From assembly GCA_003168375.1 (NCBI GenBank), contig PMSI01000003.1, positions 124,001 through 188,000 of the forward strand: a stretch of DNA of 64,000 nt, written 5' to 3'. The translations under genes and the position numbers were made by a program. The notes beneath the pieces are model-generated. The model saw only the letters and a program-made list of their open reading frames with translations, did not search any database and had not been told where the DNA came from. Of this stretch, positions 41,711 through 50,344 are shown one piece after another (the first letter of the stretch is position 1; every line of letters begins with the position of its first letter). The DNA is from Vulcanimicrobiota bacterium. Its GTDB lineage: Bacteria; Vulcanimicrobiota; Vulcanimicrobiia; Vulcanimicrobiales; Vulcanimicrobiaceae.

Positions 41711-41941
41711 AACACGTCGGCCTACAATCTCGGGAACTTCCTCCGCACGCTCGCGACTCCCGATGTGATTGCGGATTGGTCGCTCACGAGGCTGCGTGAG
41801 AAGCTGATCAAGATCGGTGCCAAGGTCGTCAGCCACGGTCGCAGCAGGCCGATGCGCGCCTCACCTCGTGCCGAACCGACGGCCCGGCTTGCCGAGGCCG
41901 CCGAAAATTGCCGGAATCATCCGGCTTCGACTCGAATAGGA
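41711..41941 (+). pseudogene. IS1380-family transposase C-terminal fragment
   Basis: The plus strand encodes SAYNLGNFLRTLATPDVIADWSLTRLREKLIKIGAKVVSHGR, the typical end region of IS1380 transposases. A frameshifted tail, PKIAGIIRLRLE, ends at about 41941. The N-terminal part is absent. Confidence 0.75.
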
Positions 41942-42079
41942 GGGTTTGCCTTCATTGCGATTCAAGCGTACAGGCGACCGGTGCGCATCGATAAAAATCA
42001 AGCGCAAGGGGGCCGCCCGACCGCTACACGGTAGCCAGTCGGCGTTTCGTCTTCTAAGCCGCGCAACTCGTCGTCCGCT

Positions 42080-42616
42080 ATGCAGGCGTGGAGGCTTACT
42101 TTGGACAGCAGCGTCGTTTTGAAGATTTTTCTGGTGGTTGCCGTCCTCGCGATCGTTTTGCTTCTTTGGCTGGCAAACTACCGTCAGAGCACCCCGCTCG
42201 CGCAGTCGGACCTCACAGCGCGTGGTTACGGAATTCGGCGCTACTGGTTCTGGTGCACGCTGATCGTCGCCTTCGCCGTATATGCGATCACGATCCCCGC
42301 GTTTCCGTACCGCAAGGCGCAGGCGTCCGTGAATGCCCGGCACTACTCGGTCATCGCGCAGCAGTACGGCTTCACGCTACCGGCGGTCGTCCCGCTCGAT
42401 ACGCCGGTCGTCTTCGACGTCACGGCAAAAGACGTCAATCACGGCTTCGGGATTTACGATCCGGGTGGACGCGTTATCACTCAAGTTCAGGCGATGCCGC
42501 TGTACGTAAATCATCTCGCGGTTACGTTTACCGTTCCCGGCCGGTATAGGGTGCGCTGTCTAGAATTTTGCGGGATTGCGCATGCTGCGATGCAGGGAAG
42601 TTTCGACGTCAAATGA
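42080..42616 (+). CDS. coxB: Cytochrome c oxidase subunit II (CuA)
   Basis: Two transmembrane helices (VLKIFLVVAVLAIVLLLWLA and FWCTLIVAFAVYAITI) precede a cupredoxin domain. The CuA ligands are visible in DVNHGFGIYDPGG and in RCLEFCGIAHAAM. The protein (178 aa) is short, as in ba3-type oxidases. It accepts electrons from cytochrome c. The stop overlaps the start of subunit I. Confidence 0.88.
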   Translation: MQAWRLTLDSSVVLKIFLVVAVLAIVLLLWLANYRQSTPLAQSDLTARGYGIRRYWFWCTLIVAFAVYAITIPAFPYRKAQASVNARHYSVIAQQYGFTLPAVVPLDTPVVFDVTAKDVNHGFGIYDPGGRVITQVQAMPLYVNHLAVTFTVPGRYRVRCLEFCGIAHAAMQGSFDVK

Positions 42617-44085
42617 GTACGGCAATCGACGACGCCGGCGATCGTCGCGGCAAACGCGTGATGTGGACGTACATCGTATGCGGATTGTCGATCTTCACGT
42701 TGATGCTGCTCGTGGGTATTCTGCTGCGCGGTTCGCAAGCCGCCTGGTTCGCGCTCGATGCCGGCGTGTTCTACTCGCTGCTGAGCTTGCACGGCGTCGG
42801 CATGCTCACGGCTTTGACCATCTCTGGTCTGGGCACGCTATGGTATCTGGTGAACCGCGAGACGCCGCTCAATGAAGGCGTTGCGTACGTCGCCTTTAGT
42901 TTGTTCGTCGGAGGCGTTGCAGCCGTAATCGTCAGCGTGGTCGTTGGACACTACGGGGCATTGTGGACGATGCTCTATCCGCTGCCGTTCGTCGGCACAT
43001 ACTGGCCGAGTTGGGCGACCGGGGCCTGGCTGATCGGTACGCTGCTCGTGATGGTCGGCTTCACCATCTGGTGCGCGCAGATCTTAGGTGCGCTGGTCGT
43101 GCGTTTCGGCGGCCTAAACGGGATGCTGGGCATCGATTACGTTTTGCGCAACCGCGCGTTCGTTCAGAGCGGAAAAGAACCGCCGGCGCCCGAGATGTTC
43201 GCCGCCGCGATTACGGCGATCGACGGCTTCATCGCCGCGACGGCAGGCTTGCTGGTCGGCATCGCGCTGCTCGTCCATTGGCTCGACCCCACCGTCGCAC
43301 TCGACCCGTTATGGGCCAAGAATCTCACGTATATGTTTGGACATACTTTCGCCAATCTCACGATGTACATGGCGGTCGCCGGCATCTACGTGGGGCTGCC
43401 GCTGTGCACGAAACGCAGTTATCACACGTCGGTGCAGCTGACCGTTGCGTGGTGGGCCACGCTGACGTTCGTTATTATCGCATATTTCCACCACTTGTAC
43501 ATGGATTTCGCCCAAGCCCAATCGGTGCAATACATCGGCGAGATCGCTTCGTACCTGGCGGCGATTCCGGTCGTGGTCGTCACGGTGTACGGCGGGGTGC
43601 TGCTGGTGCATCGCTCGGGAATGCGCTGGACGCTGGGTTCGATGTTCCTGTTCGCCGGTATGATCGGCTGGGTCGTCGGCGGCTTCGCTGCGGTCCTGGA
43701 CGCGACGATCCCGGTCAACGTCGACCTGCACAACACGCTGTGGGTTCCCGGGCACTTCCACACGTATCTGCTCGAGGGCGTCGTTCTCTTCACGCTGGGC
43801 TGGGTGTTCGTGAACCTCGAAGCGCGCAGCGGCGGGCAGACCAGCGCGCTGGTGCGTTGGCTGGTCGGCGTCGGGATGTTCGGCGGCGGGGCGCTGTTCT
43901 TGCTCTCGTTTTATCTGGCGGGCGCAGCGGGCGTGCCGCGCCGCTACGCCGTCGAGCCTGCGCCCGGACCGTTCTTCGCAAACATCGCGACGATCGGCGC
44001 GCTCGTTCTGCTCGCGGGTTTTATCTTGGCCGCGAGCGAGGCGCTACGCCTAGCGCGGCTCAAGCCCGCGCACGTGCCGTTGTGA
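42613..44085 (+). CDS. Haem-copper oxidase subunit I, B-type (ba3-like)
   Basis: The 490-residue integral membrane protein carries the oxygen-reducing site. The helices contain SLHGVGMLTALT (haem ligand region), FGHTFANLTMYMAVAG (CuB ligand region) and IAYFHHLYMDF (the HH pair). The proximal ligands lie in LHNTLWVPGHFHTYLLEGVV. The A-type HPEVY motif is replaced, which points to the B family. There is no subunit III gene in the operon. The cytochrome c gene is coupled at the end by a GTGA overlap. Confidence 0.87.
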   Translation: MSTAIDDAGDRRGKRVMWTYIVCGLSIFTLMLLVGILLRGSQAAWFALDAGVFYSLLSLHGVGMLTALTISGLGTLWYLVNRETPLNEGVAYVAFSLFVGGVAAVIVSVVVGHYGALWTMLYPLPFVGTYWPSWATGAWLIGTLLVMVGFTIWCAQILGALVVRFGGLNGMLGIDYVLRNRAFVQSGKEPPAPEMFAAAITAIDGFIAATAGLLVGIALLVHWLDPTVALDPLWAKNLTYMFGHTFANLTMYMAVAGIYVGLPLCTKRSYHTSVQLTVAWWATLTFVIIAYFHHLYMDFAQAQSVQYIGEIASYLAAIPVVVVTVYGGVLLVHRSGMRWTLGSMFLFAGMIGWVVGGFAAVLDATIPVNVDLHNTLWVPGHFHTYLLEGVVLFTLGWVFVNLEARSGGQTSALVRWLVGVGMFGGGALFLLSFYLAGAAGVPRRYAVEPAPGPFFANIATIGALVLLAGFILAASEALRLARLKPAHVPL

Positions 44086-44813
44086 ACTCGCGCCGAACGA
44101 CTGCGGCGGTTATTTTGGCCGTCACGGTGGCAGGCGCGGTGCTGCCGCCGCTCTTAGGTGCGGCAGACCTGCCGACGGCCCAGCACCATCTCGCGCACTC
44201 GGCGCTGATCGCGGGTGCGGTTTTCGCGGGCGTTCTCTTCGCGTTGCCGTCGCGCGATACGCAAGTCGGTCACTACGGTTGGCTGCTGACGGCAACGCTC
44301 GCACCGATCGCGGCGATGCTGCTCATGTGGCCGTCGAAGTACACGTGGTTCGAGGTGCATCCGGCTGGCCACGTGGTCGAACACCTCGGCCTCGTCGGGT
44401 TGGGCTTTCTGTCCGGCTACGCGGGACAACGCTACGCCGCCGGCATCGGGTGGGCCAGCGGCTTGAGCTTGTTCGCAATGGCCTTCGCGTCGGCATGGGG
44501 CTTCGGCGTCGCTCCCCCGGGCGCGATCGCCGCATCGGTTTCGCCGCACGCGACCAAAGCCGGCAGCGCCGTTGCCGGCCCACCGGATCCGGTTCGCGGG
44601 AAAACGCTGTTCGCACAAAACTGCGCCGCGTGCCACGGGTCAAACGGCGGGGGCGGTCAAGGGCCTTCCCTGCTGCACGAACGCGAGCGCAAGAGCTTCA
44701 CGCTCGCTCAGCAGTGGATCATCGATCCCGCGCCGCCGATGCCGAAGCTTTATCCGGCCAGCCTCTCGCGCACCGACGTCCGCGACGTCGCCGCCTACGT
44801 CGAGCAGCTTTGA
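44082..44813 (+). CDS. Membrane-anchored cytochrome c of the oxidase operon
   Basis: About five hydrophobic segments (for example HSALIAGAVFAGVLFALP, LLTATLAPIAAMLLMWP and HLGLVGLGFLSGYAG) make up the first two-thirds. They are followed by a soluble class I cytochrome c domain with the haem motif CAACH and an axial-ligand methionine candidate in PAPPMPKLYP. It probably donates electrons to the CuA subunit. The N-terminal membrane part is unusual for an oxidase cytochrome c and may be a family-specific third subunit. Confidence 0.8.
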   Translation: MNSRRTTAAVILAVTVAGAVLPPLLGAADLPTAQHHLAHSALIAGAVFAGVLFALPSRDTQVGHYGWLLTATLAPIAAMLLMWPSKYTWFEVHPAGHVVEHLGLVGLGFLSGYAGQRYAAGIGWASGLSLFAMAFASAWGFGVAPPGAIAASVSPHATKAGSAVAGPPDPVRGKTLFAQNCAACHGSNGGGGQGPSLLHERERKSFTLAQQWIIDPAPPMPKLYPASLSRTDVRDVAAYVEQL

Positions 44814-44947
44814 TGAACCGCACAATTGTCCGCGCAACGCAGCAGAAAGAACTTCGATCAGCACCAGCCGAGCGACGCCACGAGGAGTTCGAGCATCTTG
44901 CGGTGCCACTTGCGTGGCATAGTATGGATTGTCTGGCGAGGTGAGCG

Positions 44948-45849
44948 ATGGACGATGGTATGGTGGAGATCGGCGGTGGTGAGTCTCTCATGGGATCGGA
45001 TTCGTTCTATCCTGAGGAGCGGCCGGTCCGACTCACGCGCGTCGAGCGGTTTCACATCGACCGGCATCATGTGACGAACGACCAGTTCGCGCGGTTCATC
45101 GAGGCGACTGGCTATGTGACGGTGGCGGAGCGTCCGCTGCAGCTTGGTGACGTGCCGGGCGCGCCGGTACAGGCGTATCCGGCCGGCTCGCTCGTGTTCC
45201 GGCAGACCGCAGGCCCGGTGGACTTGGGCGACTCGCGCACCTGGTGGGCGTATGTGCCGGGCGCGCAATGGCGGCATCCGCAGGGTCCCGGGAGCTCGCT
45301 TGACGGTCTCGGCGATCACCCGGTGGTGCACGTCGCGTACGACGATGCGGAAGCCTACGCGAGCTAGGCGGGAAAGGCGCTGCCGACCGAAGCGGAGTGG
45401 GAGTTTGCGGCGCGGGGCGGGCTCGAGGGGAAGCATTTACCTGGGGTGACGAGCTCGAGCCGAACGGAACGATCATGGCGAATACGTGGCAGGGCGAGTT
45501 TCCGTGGCAGAACACCGTGCGTGACGGCTACGAGCGCACCTCACCCGCCGGCGCGTTTCCCGCGAACGGATACGGGCTGTATGACATGGCGGGCAACGCC
45601 TGGGAGTGGACGTGCGACTGGTATCGTGCGGAGGGTGACGCGCCGCCGGCGAGTCCGTGCTGTGCGCCGGTCGACGAAAGTTACGATGCGAGCTCGCCGG
45701 AGATTCGTATCCCGCGCAAAGTGCTCAAGGGCGGCTCACACCTGTGCGCGCCGAACTACTGCCTACGTTTCCGCCCCGCGGCGCGAATGCCGCAGATGAT
45801 CGACACCGGGATGAGTCACCTGGGATTTCGGTGCGTACGCCGCGGCTAG
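44948..45849 (+). pseudogene. Formylglycine-generating-enzyme-like (SUMF1) gene with a nonsense codon and a frameshift
   Basis: The first part (VEIGGGESLMGSDSFYPEERPVRLTRVERFHIDRHHVTNDQFARFIEATGY) is a typical SUMF1/FGE beginning. It runs into a TAG at 45365-45367 where a tryptophan codon would be expected before [19 protein letters not shown] second lesion near 45425-45440 shifts the frame before [12 protein letters not shown]. The rest ([28 protein letters not shown] to GFRCVRRG) follows in the new frame. The normal gene would modify a sulphatase cysteine or act as a related oxygenase. Two independent defects make inactivation likely. Confidence 0.8.
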
Positions 45850-46805
45850 TGCCGCGATGACATGAGGACCGAGATCGCCTCCATCACGATTCCGGTGCGG
45901 CCGCCGCGCGGCGTGCATGAGTCGCGCGGGACGCCGATGACCGGCCCGATGCCCCCGCCGAGCGTGCCGCCACCCGGGATTCGCTCCGTCCACACGCCGC
46001 CGGGATTGGTCGGCGGAGTCTTCACGCCGCCGCCCTGGCCGGGATCCGGTGCCCGGCCCGGTGTCGTCGTCGTCGTCACCGGTTCGGTTCTCGAGGCGGT
46101 TGCGTTCGCGGTCTCCGTCGCCGCTGCGGGCTCGCTGCGCGGCTGCGTTCGCGGCGCCGGCTCAACCGCGGCCGCGGCGTTCGCCTGGGCGTGCGCGCGG
46201 TGCGTCGCTTCCCAGGCTGCGAGTTGCCCGGCGGCCGTCTGCGGACCGCCGGCCTGCGGCAGCGCTTGGGGCTGCGAGCGTGCACGTTCGTGAACGCGCG
46301 GGTTCGCGCGCGCGGGCAGCGCTTCGCGAACCGGCAGCGGGTGCGTCGCAGGGCGCACGACGGTGTGGTTCACCGCAACCGGCGCGAGGGTGTGGTGCTG
46401 TACCGCAGGCGCGTTGGGTGCGACGACCGGTTGATGCGTGACGTGTACCGGAGCGCTTGCGACGCGGTGTCGAACCACCGGCGGTGCATGCCGCAGCGGA
46501 ACCGCGACCGCAGCCGCGTGCTGTGCTGCCGGCGGAACTGTCGCATGTCCGCGAGTGATGCCGCTGCCGAAGTAGCCGGCGGCGATCGAGACCCCTGCGG
46601 TCACCGCGAGCAGCGCCGGACCCCAGCGGCGGGTCGTCCAGGCGAGGATCTCGCGCTGCGTCCGCGGCGGCTCTTGCGCGAAGAGCGCCGGGTTCTCGCG
46701 TATCAGGCGCTCCGCCAGGAACGGATCCTCGAGCGAGGCCAGACGCACGTCGAGAACGTCAGGGACGTCGAGAATGACAGGTCTGGAGGGTAGCTCAATC
46801 GCCAT
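45846..46805 (-). CDS. Membrane-anchored protein with a His/Pro/Ala-rich exported domain
   Basis: An N-terminal cytoplasmic part ([37 protein letters not shown]) is followed by one transmembrane segment ([19 protein letters not shown]). A long low-complexity region rich in histidine, proline, alanine and glutamine comes next, then a Gly-rich end. No enzymatic domain was recognised. The start at 46805 is preferred because the upstream extension is antisense-like arginine-rich sequence. Confidence 0.6.
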   Translation of the reverse strand: MAIELPSRPVILDVPDVLDVRLASLEDPFLAERLIRENPALFAQEPPRTQREILAWTTRRWGPALLAVTAGVSIAAGYFGSGITRGHATVPPAAQHAAAVAVPLRHAPPVVRHRVASAPVHVTHQPVVAPNAPAVQHHTLAPVAVNHTVVRPATHPLPVREALPARANPRVHERARSQPQALPQAGGPQTAAGQLAAWEATHRAHAQANAAAAVEPAPRTQPRSEPAAATETANATASRTEPVTTTTTPGRAPDPGQGGGVKTPPTNPGGVWTERIPGGGTLGGGIGPVIGVPRDSCTPRGGRTGIVMEAISVLMSSRH

Positions 46806-46920
46806 GGTCGTCCCTCGTCTTCGCGCGCAGCGGGTTGCGTCAACGCTACGGAGATAGGCCGAGATACGGCTGAGGCGAGCATGGAGTCCGTTGCGCTTGA
46901 TCGAACTGCTCCGCTGAGCG

Positions 46921-47487
46921 ATGGACCCGCACAATCTTGCCCTCGCGTATTCGCTGAGCAGCGTCTCGGGACTGCGAGCGTCGTTGACGATTCTCGCGCT
47001 GACGGTCGCGATCCACATGCACGCCTTTGCACCGCCGGGCTCGATGGCGTGGGTTGGTTCCGACCAGACGCTGATCGTCGTGGCGATCCTCGCCGTGCTG
47101 GATTTCTGCGTGGACAAGATCCCCGGCGTCGATCACGTCGTGCATGCCGTGCACGCGGTGCTCGCGCCGGTCGCCGGCGGGATCGCCGCGACGACGGTCG
47201 ACCCGTCCGGCGGCGGCGTGATGACGGTCGTCGCGCTGCTCGGCGGCGCGAACGCGCTCGGCATTCACGGCCTGCGCGCCACGACGCGCGCCGGCAGTTC
47301 CGCCGCCTCGCTCGGTGCGCTCAATCCCGTCCTGAGCATCGTCGAAGATGTTTTCGCGCTCGCCGGGTTGGCGCTGGCGTTCATCGCACCGTTCGTCATG
47401 GCGGTCGTCGCGCTGCTCGCGACGATCGTGTTCGTCTTCGTCGGCCGGCGCCTGGTCGGCTCGCTGCGCGCCCCGCGAGCCTCGTGA
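46921..47487 (+). CDS. DUF4126-family membrane protein
   Basis: A 188-residue protein with about four transmembrane segments and a characteristic SGLRASLTILALTVAIH opening. FCVDKIPGVDHVVHAVH and a small-residue-rich GGANALGIHGLRATTRAGS region follow. The function is unknown. The stop overlaps the GTG start of the PrpD-family gene. Confidence 0.75.
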   Translation: MDPHNLALAYSLSSVSGLRASLTILALTVAIHMHAFAPPGSMAWVGSDQTLIVVAILAVLDFCVDKIPGVDHVVHAVHAVLAPVAGGIAATTVDPSGGGVMTVVALLGGANALGIHGLRATTRAGSSAASLGALNPVLSIVEDVFALAGLALAFIAPFVMAVVALLATIVFVFVGRRLVGSLRAPRAS

Positions 47488-48869
47488 CGGGCAGCGCGCT
47501 CGCCCGGGGCGTCACCGCCGCCGTGGCGGAGCGTGCGCTGGCGGTCGATGCCGCGGCATTGGCGACGCCGACGACCGAGCACGCGAAGCAGGCCGTGCTC
47601 GATCTGCTCGGGAGCGCGGTACGAGCGCGGTTCGAAGCTCCGACCAGCGCGGCGGTGCATCAGGCGCTGACGTCGCTCGGGTCTGCCGGTGCGTGTACGG
47701 CGGTCGGCTACGGCGCGCTGTTTTCGCCCCAGTACGCGGCGCTGCTCAACGCGTGCAACTTTCACGTCCTCGATTTCGACGACACGCACGAGCGCTCGTC
47801 GCTGCACCCGGGGGCGCCGGTCGTCGGCGCGGCGCTGGCAGCGGCGGAGCGGCTCGGCGCCGGCGGCGCGCGTCTCGTTGCAGCGATCGTCGCCGGATAT
47901 GACGTTGCGGTGCGCGTGGGGTTGGCGCTCGATCCCGCGGCGCACTACGCGCGCGGGTTTCATCCGACGGCGACCGCCGGCGTGTTCGGCGCGACCGCTG
48001 CGGTCGCGGTGCTGAACGGTGACTCGCCGGAGACCCTCGCGAGCGCGTTCGGGATCAACCTGAGCCAGGCTGCCGGTTCGCTGCAGTTCAGCGTGGACGG
48101 TGCCGCGACGAAGCCGGTGCAGGTCGGTTTCGCGGCCCACAATGCCGTGCTGGCGCGCGAGCTGGCGGCGGCCGGCGTACGCGGACCGGGAGCGGCGTTC
48201 GAGGGGCGCAGCGGTTTGCTGCACGCGTACTCCGATGGTGCCGATGCGGCGGAGCTGCTGGAGCGCTGGGACGGTGTGCACGAGATCGACCGGACCGCGT
48301 TCAAGCCGTATCCGTGTTGCCGGTACATGCATGCGGCGATCGATCAGCTGGCGGCAATCGTGCGCGAGCACCGGCTCGATCCTGCTCGCGTCGAGCGCGT
48401 CCGCGTCAGTTTGCCGGCGGCGGGGATGCGGCTGTGCGCGTATCCCGAGGAGCGCAAGCGGCGGCCGGAAACGGTCGTCGACGCGCAGTTCAGCATGTAC
48501 TATACGGCCGCCGCGACGATCGCGTGGGGGAGCGTTCGGTGGGACGACTTTGCGCGGCGCGACGCGCCGGAGATCGCCGCGCTGATCGAGCGGATCTTCG
48601 TCGATGAAGATCCGGCCGTCGAGGCGCTGGTGCCGTCGATGGCCGCGCTGGTCGTGGTCGACGCCGGTGACGTGCACGAGCGGCGGATCGCGCCGAGCCC
48701 GCGCGGCGAGCCGGAGAGCCCGCTCGAGTGGCCGGAACTGATCGAGAAGTTCGATCGGCTGGCGGGGATCGGATACAGGCCGGAGCGCCGCGCCCGCATC
48801 GTCGGGCTCGTGCGGATGCTGGACGAACTCGACGACGTGCGCGTTCTCACCGCCGAGCTCGGCGGCTAG
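47484..48869 (+). CDS. MmgE/PrpD-family protein
   Basis: The family includes 2-methylcitrate dehydratase and cis-aconitate decarboxylase. Visible features are AALLNACNFHVLDFDDTHERSSLHPGAPVV, AGYDVAVRVG, GFHPTATAGVFGATAAVAVLNG and KPYPCCRYMHAAIDQL. The length of 461 residues is typical. The substrate is not determined. The operon with an acyl-CoA ligase and a CaiB-type transferase suggests a carboxylic acid broken down as a CoA ester. Confidence 0.82.
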   Translation: MTGSALARGVTAAVAERALAVDAAALATPTTEHAKQAVLDLLGSAVRARFEAPTSAAVHQALTSLGSAGACTAVGYGALFSPQYAALLNACNFHVLDFDDTHERSSLHPGAPVVGAALAAAERLGAGGARLVAAIVAGYDVAVRVGLALDPAAHYARGFHPTATAGVFGATAAVAVLNGDSPETLASAFGINLSQAAGSLQFSVDGAATKPVQVGFAAHNAVLARELAAAGVRGPGAAFEGRSGLLHAYSDGADAAELLERWDGVHEIDRTAFKPYPCCRYMHAAIDQLAAIVREHRLDPARVERVRVSLPAAGMRLCAYPEERKRRPETVVDAQFSMYYTAAATIAWGSVRWDDFARRDAPEIAALIERIFVDEDPAVEALVPSMAALVVVDAGDVHERRIAPSPRGEPESPLEWPELIEKFDRLAGIGYRPERRARIVGLVRMLDELDDVRVLTAELGG

Positions 48870-48874
48870 CGCTC

Positions 48875-50344
48875 GTGCGAGCGGCGACGACCGCGGCGCT
48901 GCATTTCGGCGCGCTCGTTCGGGATGCGGAGACGCTGGCCGAACGCGCGAGGGGCCTCGCCGGCGGGCTGGCGCATTTCGGTCTGCGCGAGGGCGACGCG
49001 GTCGCCGTGTTGCTGCGCAACGACCCGGCCTATGCCGACGTCATGCTCGGCTGCCGCATCGCCGGGATCTACTACTGTTCGCTGAACTGGCACTTCACGC
49101 CGGCCGAGCTGGAGTACATCCTGAACGACTGCGGCGCGCGCGCGGTGATCGGGCACGCCGATCTGCTGCGCGCGGCCTCAGCCGTATTGCCGCGCGATGC
49201 TCCCGTCCTGGCCGTCGGAGCGGGGCCTGGCTTCATCGAGTACGAGAGCTGGCTCGATGCGCAGGCACCGTACGACGGGCCGCTGGTGTCACCGCGCGGG
49301 TTGATGGGGTACACGTCGGGGACGACGGGCCATCCGAAGGGCGTCCGCCGTCATCCCGTGCCGATCGAGCAGTTGCCCGCACAGCAGGCGGCGATGCTCG
49401 CGGTCGTGCGCGACGTCTACGGTATCCGGGCCGGCTGTCGCACGCTGGTATCGGCGCCGTTGTACCACAGTGCGCCGTCGTCGATCGCGCAGCATACGCT
49501 GCTGATCGGCGAACGGCTCGTGCTCGCGCCGCGGTTCGACGCCGAAGAGACGCTCGCGCTCATCGAGCGGCATCGCGTCGACGTCGCGTACCTCACGCCC
49601 ACGATGTACGTGCGCATGATCCGGTTGCCGGACGCGGTGTGGGCACGCTACGACATCTCCTCGCTCCGCTTCGTCGCCTCGACCGGTGCACCGTGTGCGC
49701 CCGAGGTGAAGCGCGCGATCATCGAACGTCTCGGGCCGGTGGTCCACGAAACCTATGCATCGACCGAAGCCGGGTTGATCACGCTGGCGACGAGCGCCGA
49801 TGCGCTGGCGCGGCCCGGCACGGCCGGAAGGGCGGTCGGCGGAGCGGTGCTGCGCATCCTCGACGACGACGGTCGCGAGTGCGCGCCGGGCGAGATCGGA
49901 ACGATCTACGCGCGTCAGCCGGCCTATCCCGATTTCGACTATGCGAACCTGCCGGAGGCGCGCCGCGCGATCGAGCGCGAAGGGTTGACCACGCTCGGCG
50001 ACATGGGGTACGTCGATCGCGACGGCTATCTCTTCGTCTGCGACCGTTCGTCCGACATGGTGATCTCGGGCGGCGTGAACATCTATCCGGCAGAGATCGA
50101 GCACGCGCTCTTGCGGTTGCCGGGCGTCCTCGACTGTGCCGTCATCGGGCTGCCCGATGCGGAATTCGGCGAGCGGCTGCACGCCGTCGTGCAACCCGCG
50201 TCCGGAGCCGCGCTCGATCCCGATCGGCTCGCGGCACAGCTGCGGGAGTCGCTGGCGGGGTACAAGGTTCCGCGCACGTTTGCGTTCACCGAAGCCCTGC
50301 CGCGCGACGACAACGGCAAGATCGCGAAGCGGCGCTTGCGATGA
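48875..50344 (+). CDS. AMP-dependent acyl-CoA synthetase
   Basis: The enzyme activates a carboxylate with ATP and CoA. The adenylate motif reads YTSGTTGHPKGV. HETYASTEAG, TLGDMGYVDRDGYLFVCDRSSDMVISGGVNIYPAEIE and the catalytic lysine region DDNGKIAKRRL follow. The GTG start at 48875 lies 5 bases after the preceding stop. The N-terminal region is short compared with many homologues. Confidence 0.85.
   Translation: MRAATTAALHFGALVRDAETLAERARGLAGGLAHFGLREGDAVAVLLRNDPAYADVMLGCRIAGIYYCSLNWHFTPAELEYILNDCGARAVIGHADLLRAASAVLPRDAPVLAVGAGPGFIEYESWLDAQAPYDGPLVSPRGLMGYTSGTTGHPKGVRRHPVPIEQLPAQQAAMLAVVRDVYGIRAGCRTLVSAPLYHSAPSSIAQHTLLIGERLVLAPRFDAEETLALIERHRVDVAYLTPTMYVRMIRLPDAVWARYDISSLRFVASTGAPCAPEVKRAIIERLGPVVHETYASTEAGLITLATSADALARPGTAGRAVGGAVLRILDDDGRECAPGEIGTIYARQPAYPDFDYANLPEARRAIEREGLTTLGDMGYVDRDGYLFVCDRSSDMVISGGVNIYPAEIEHALLRLPGVLDCAVIGLPDAEFGERLHAVVQPASGAALDPDRLAAQLRESLAGYKVPRTFAFTEALPRDDNGKIAKRRLR

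Larger units (their letters stand above)
41226..42079. other. Gap with degraded insertion-sequence remnants
   Basis: Between rplA and the oxidase operon no intact gene is evident. The left part (41226-41568) shows nothing recognisable. The right part holds C-terminal fragments of IS5-type (minus strand) and IS1380-type (plus strand) transposases. They abut each other near 41706-41711. Confidence 0.7.

Noticed and set aside
41516-41836. Minus-strand 106-codon hypothetical protein
   Set aside because: It lies in a different frame over IS5 and IS1380 transposase fragments, which explain the sequence.
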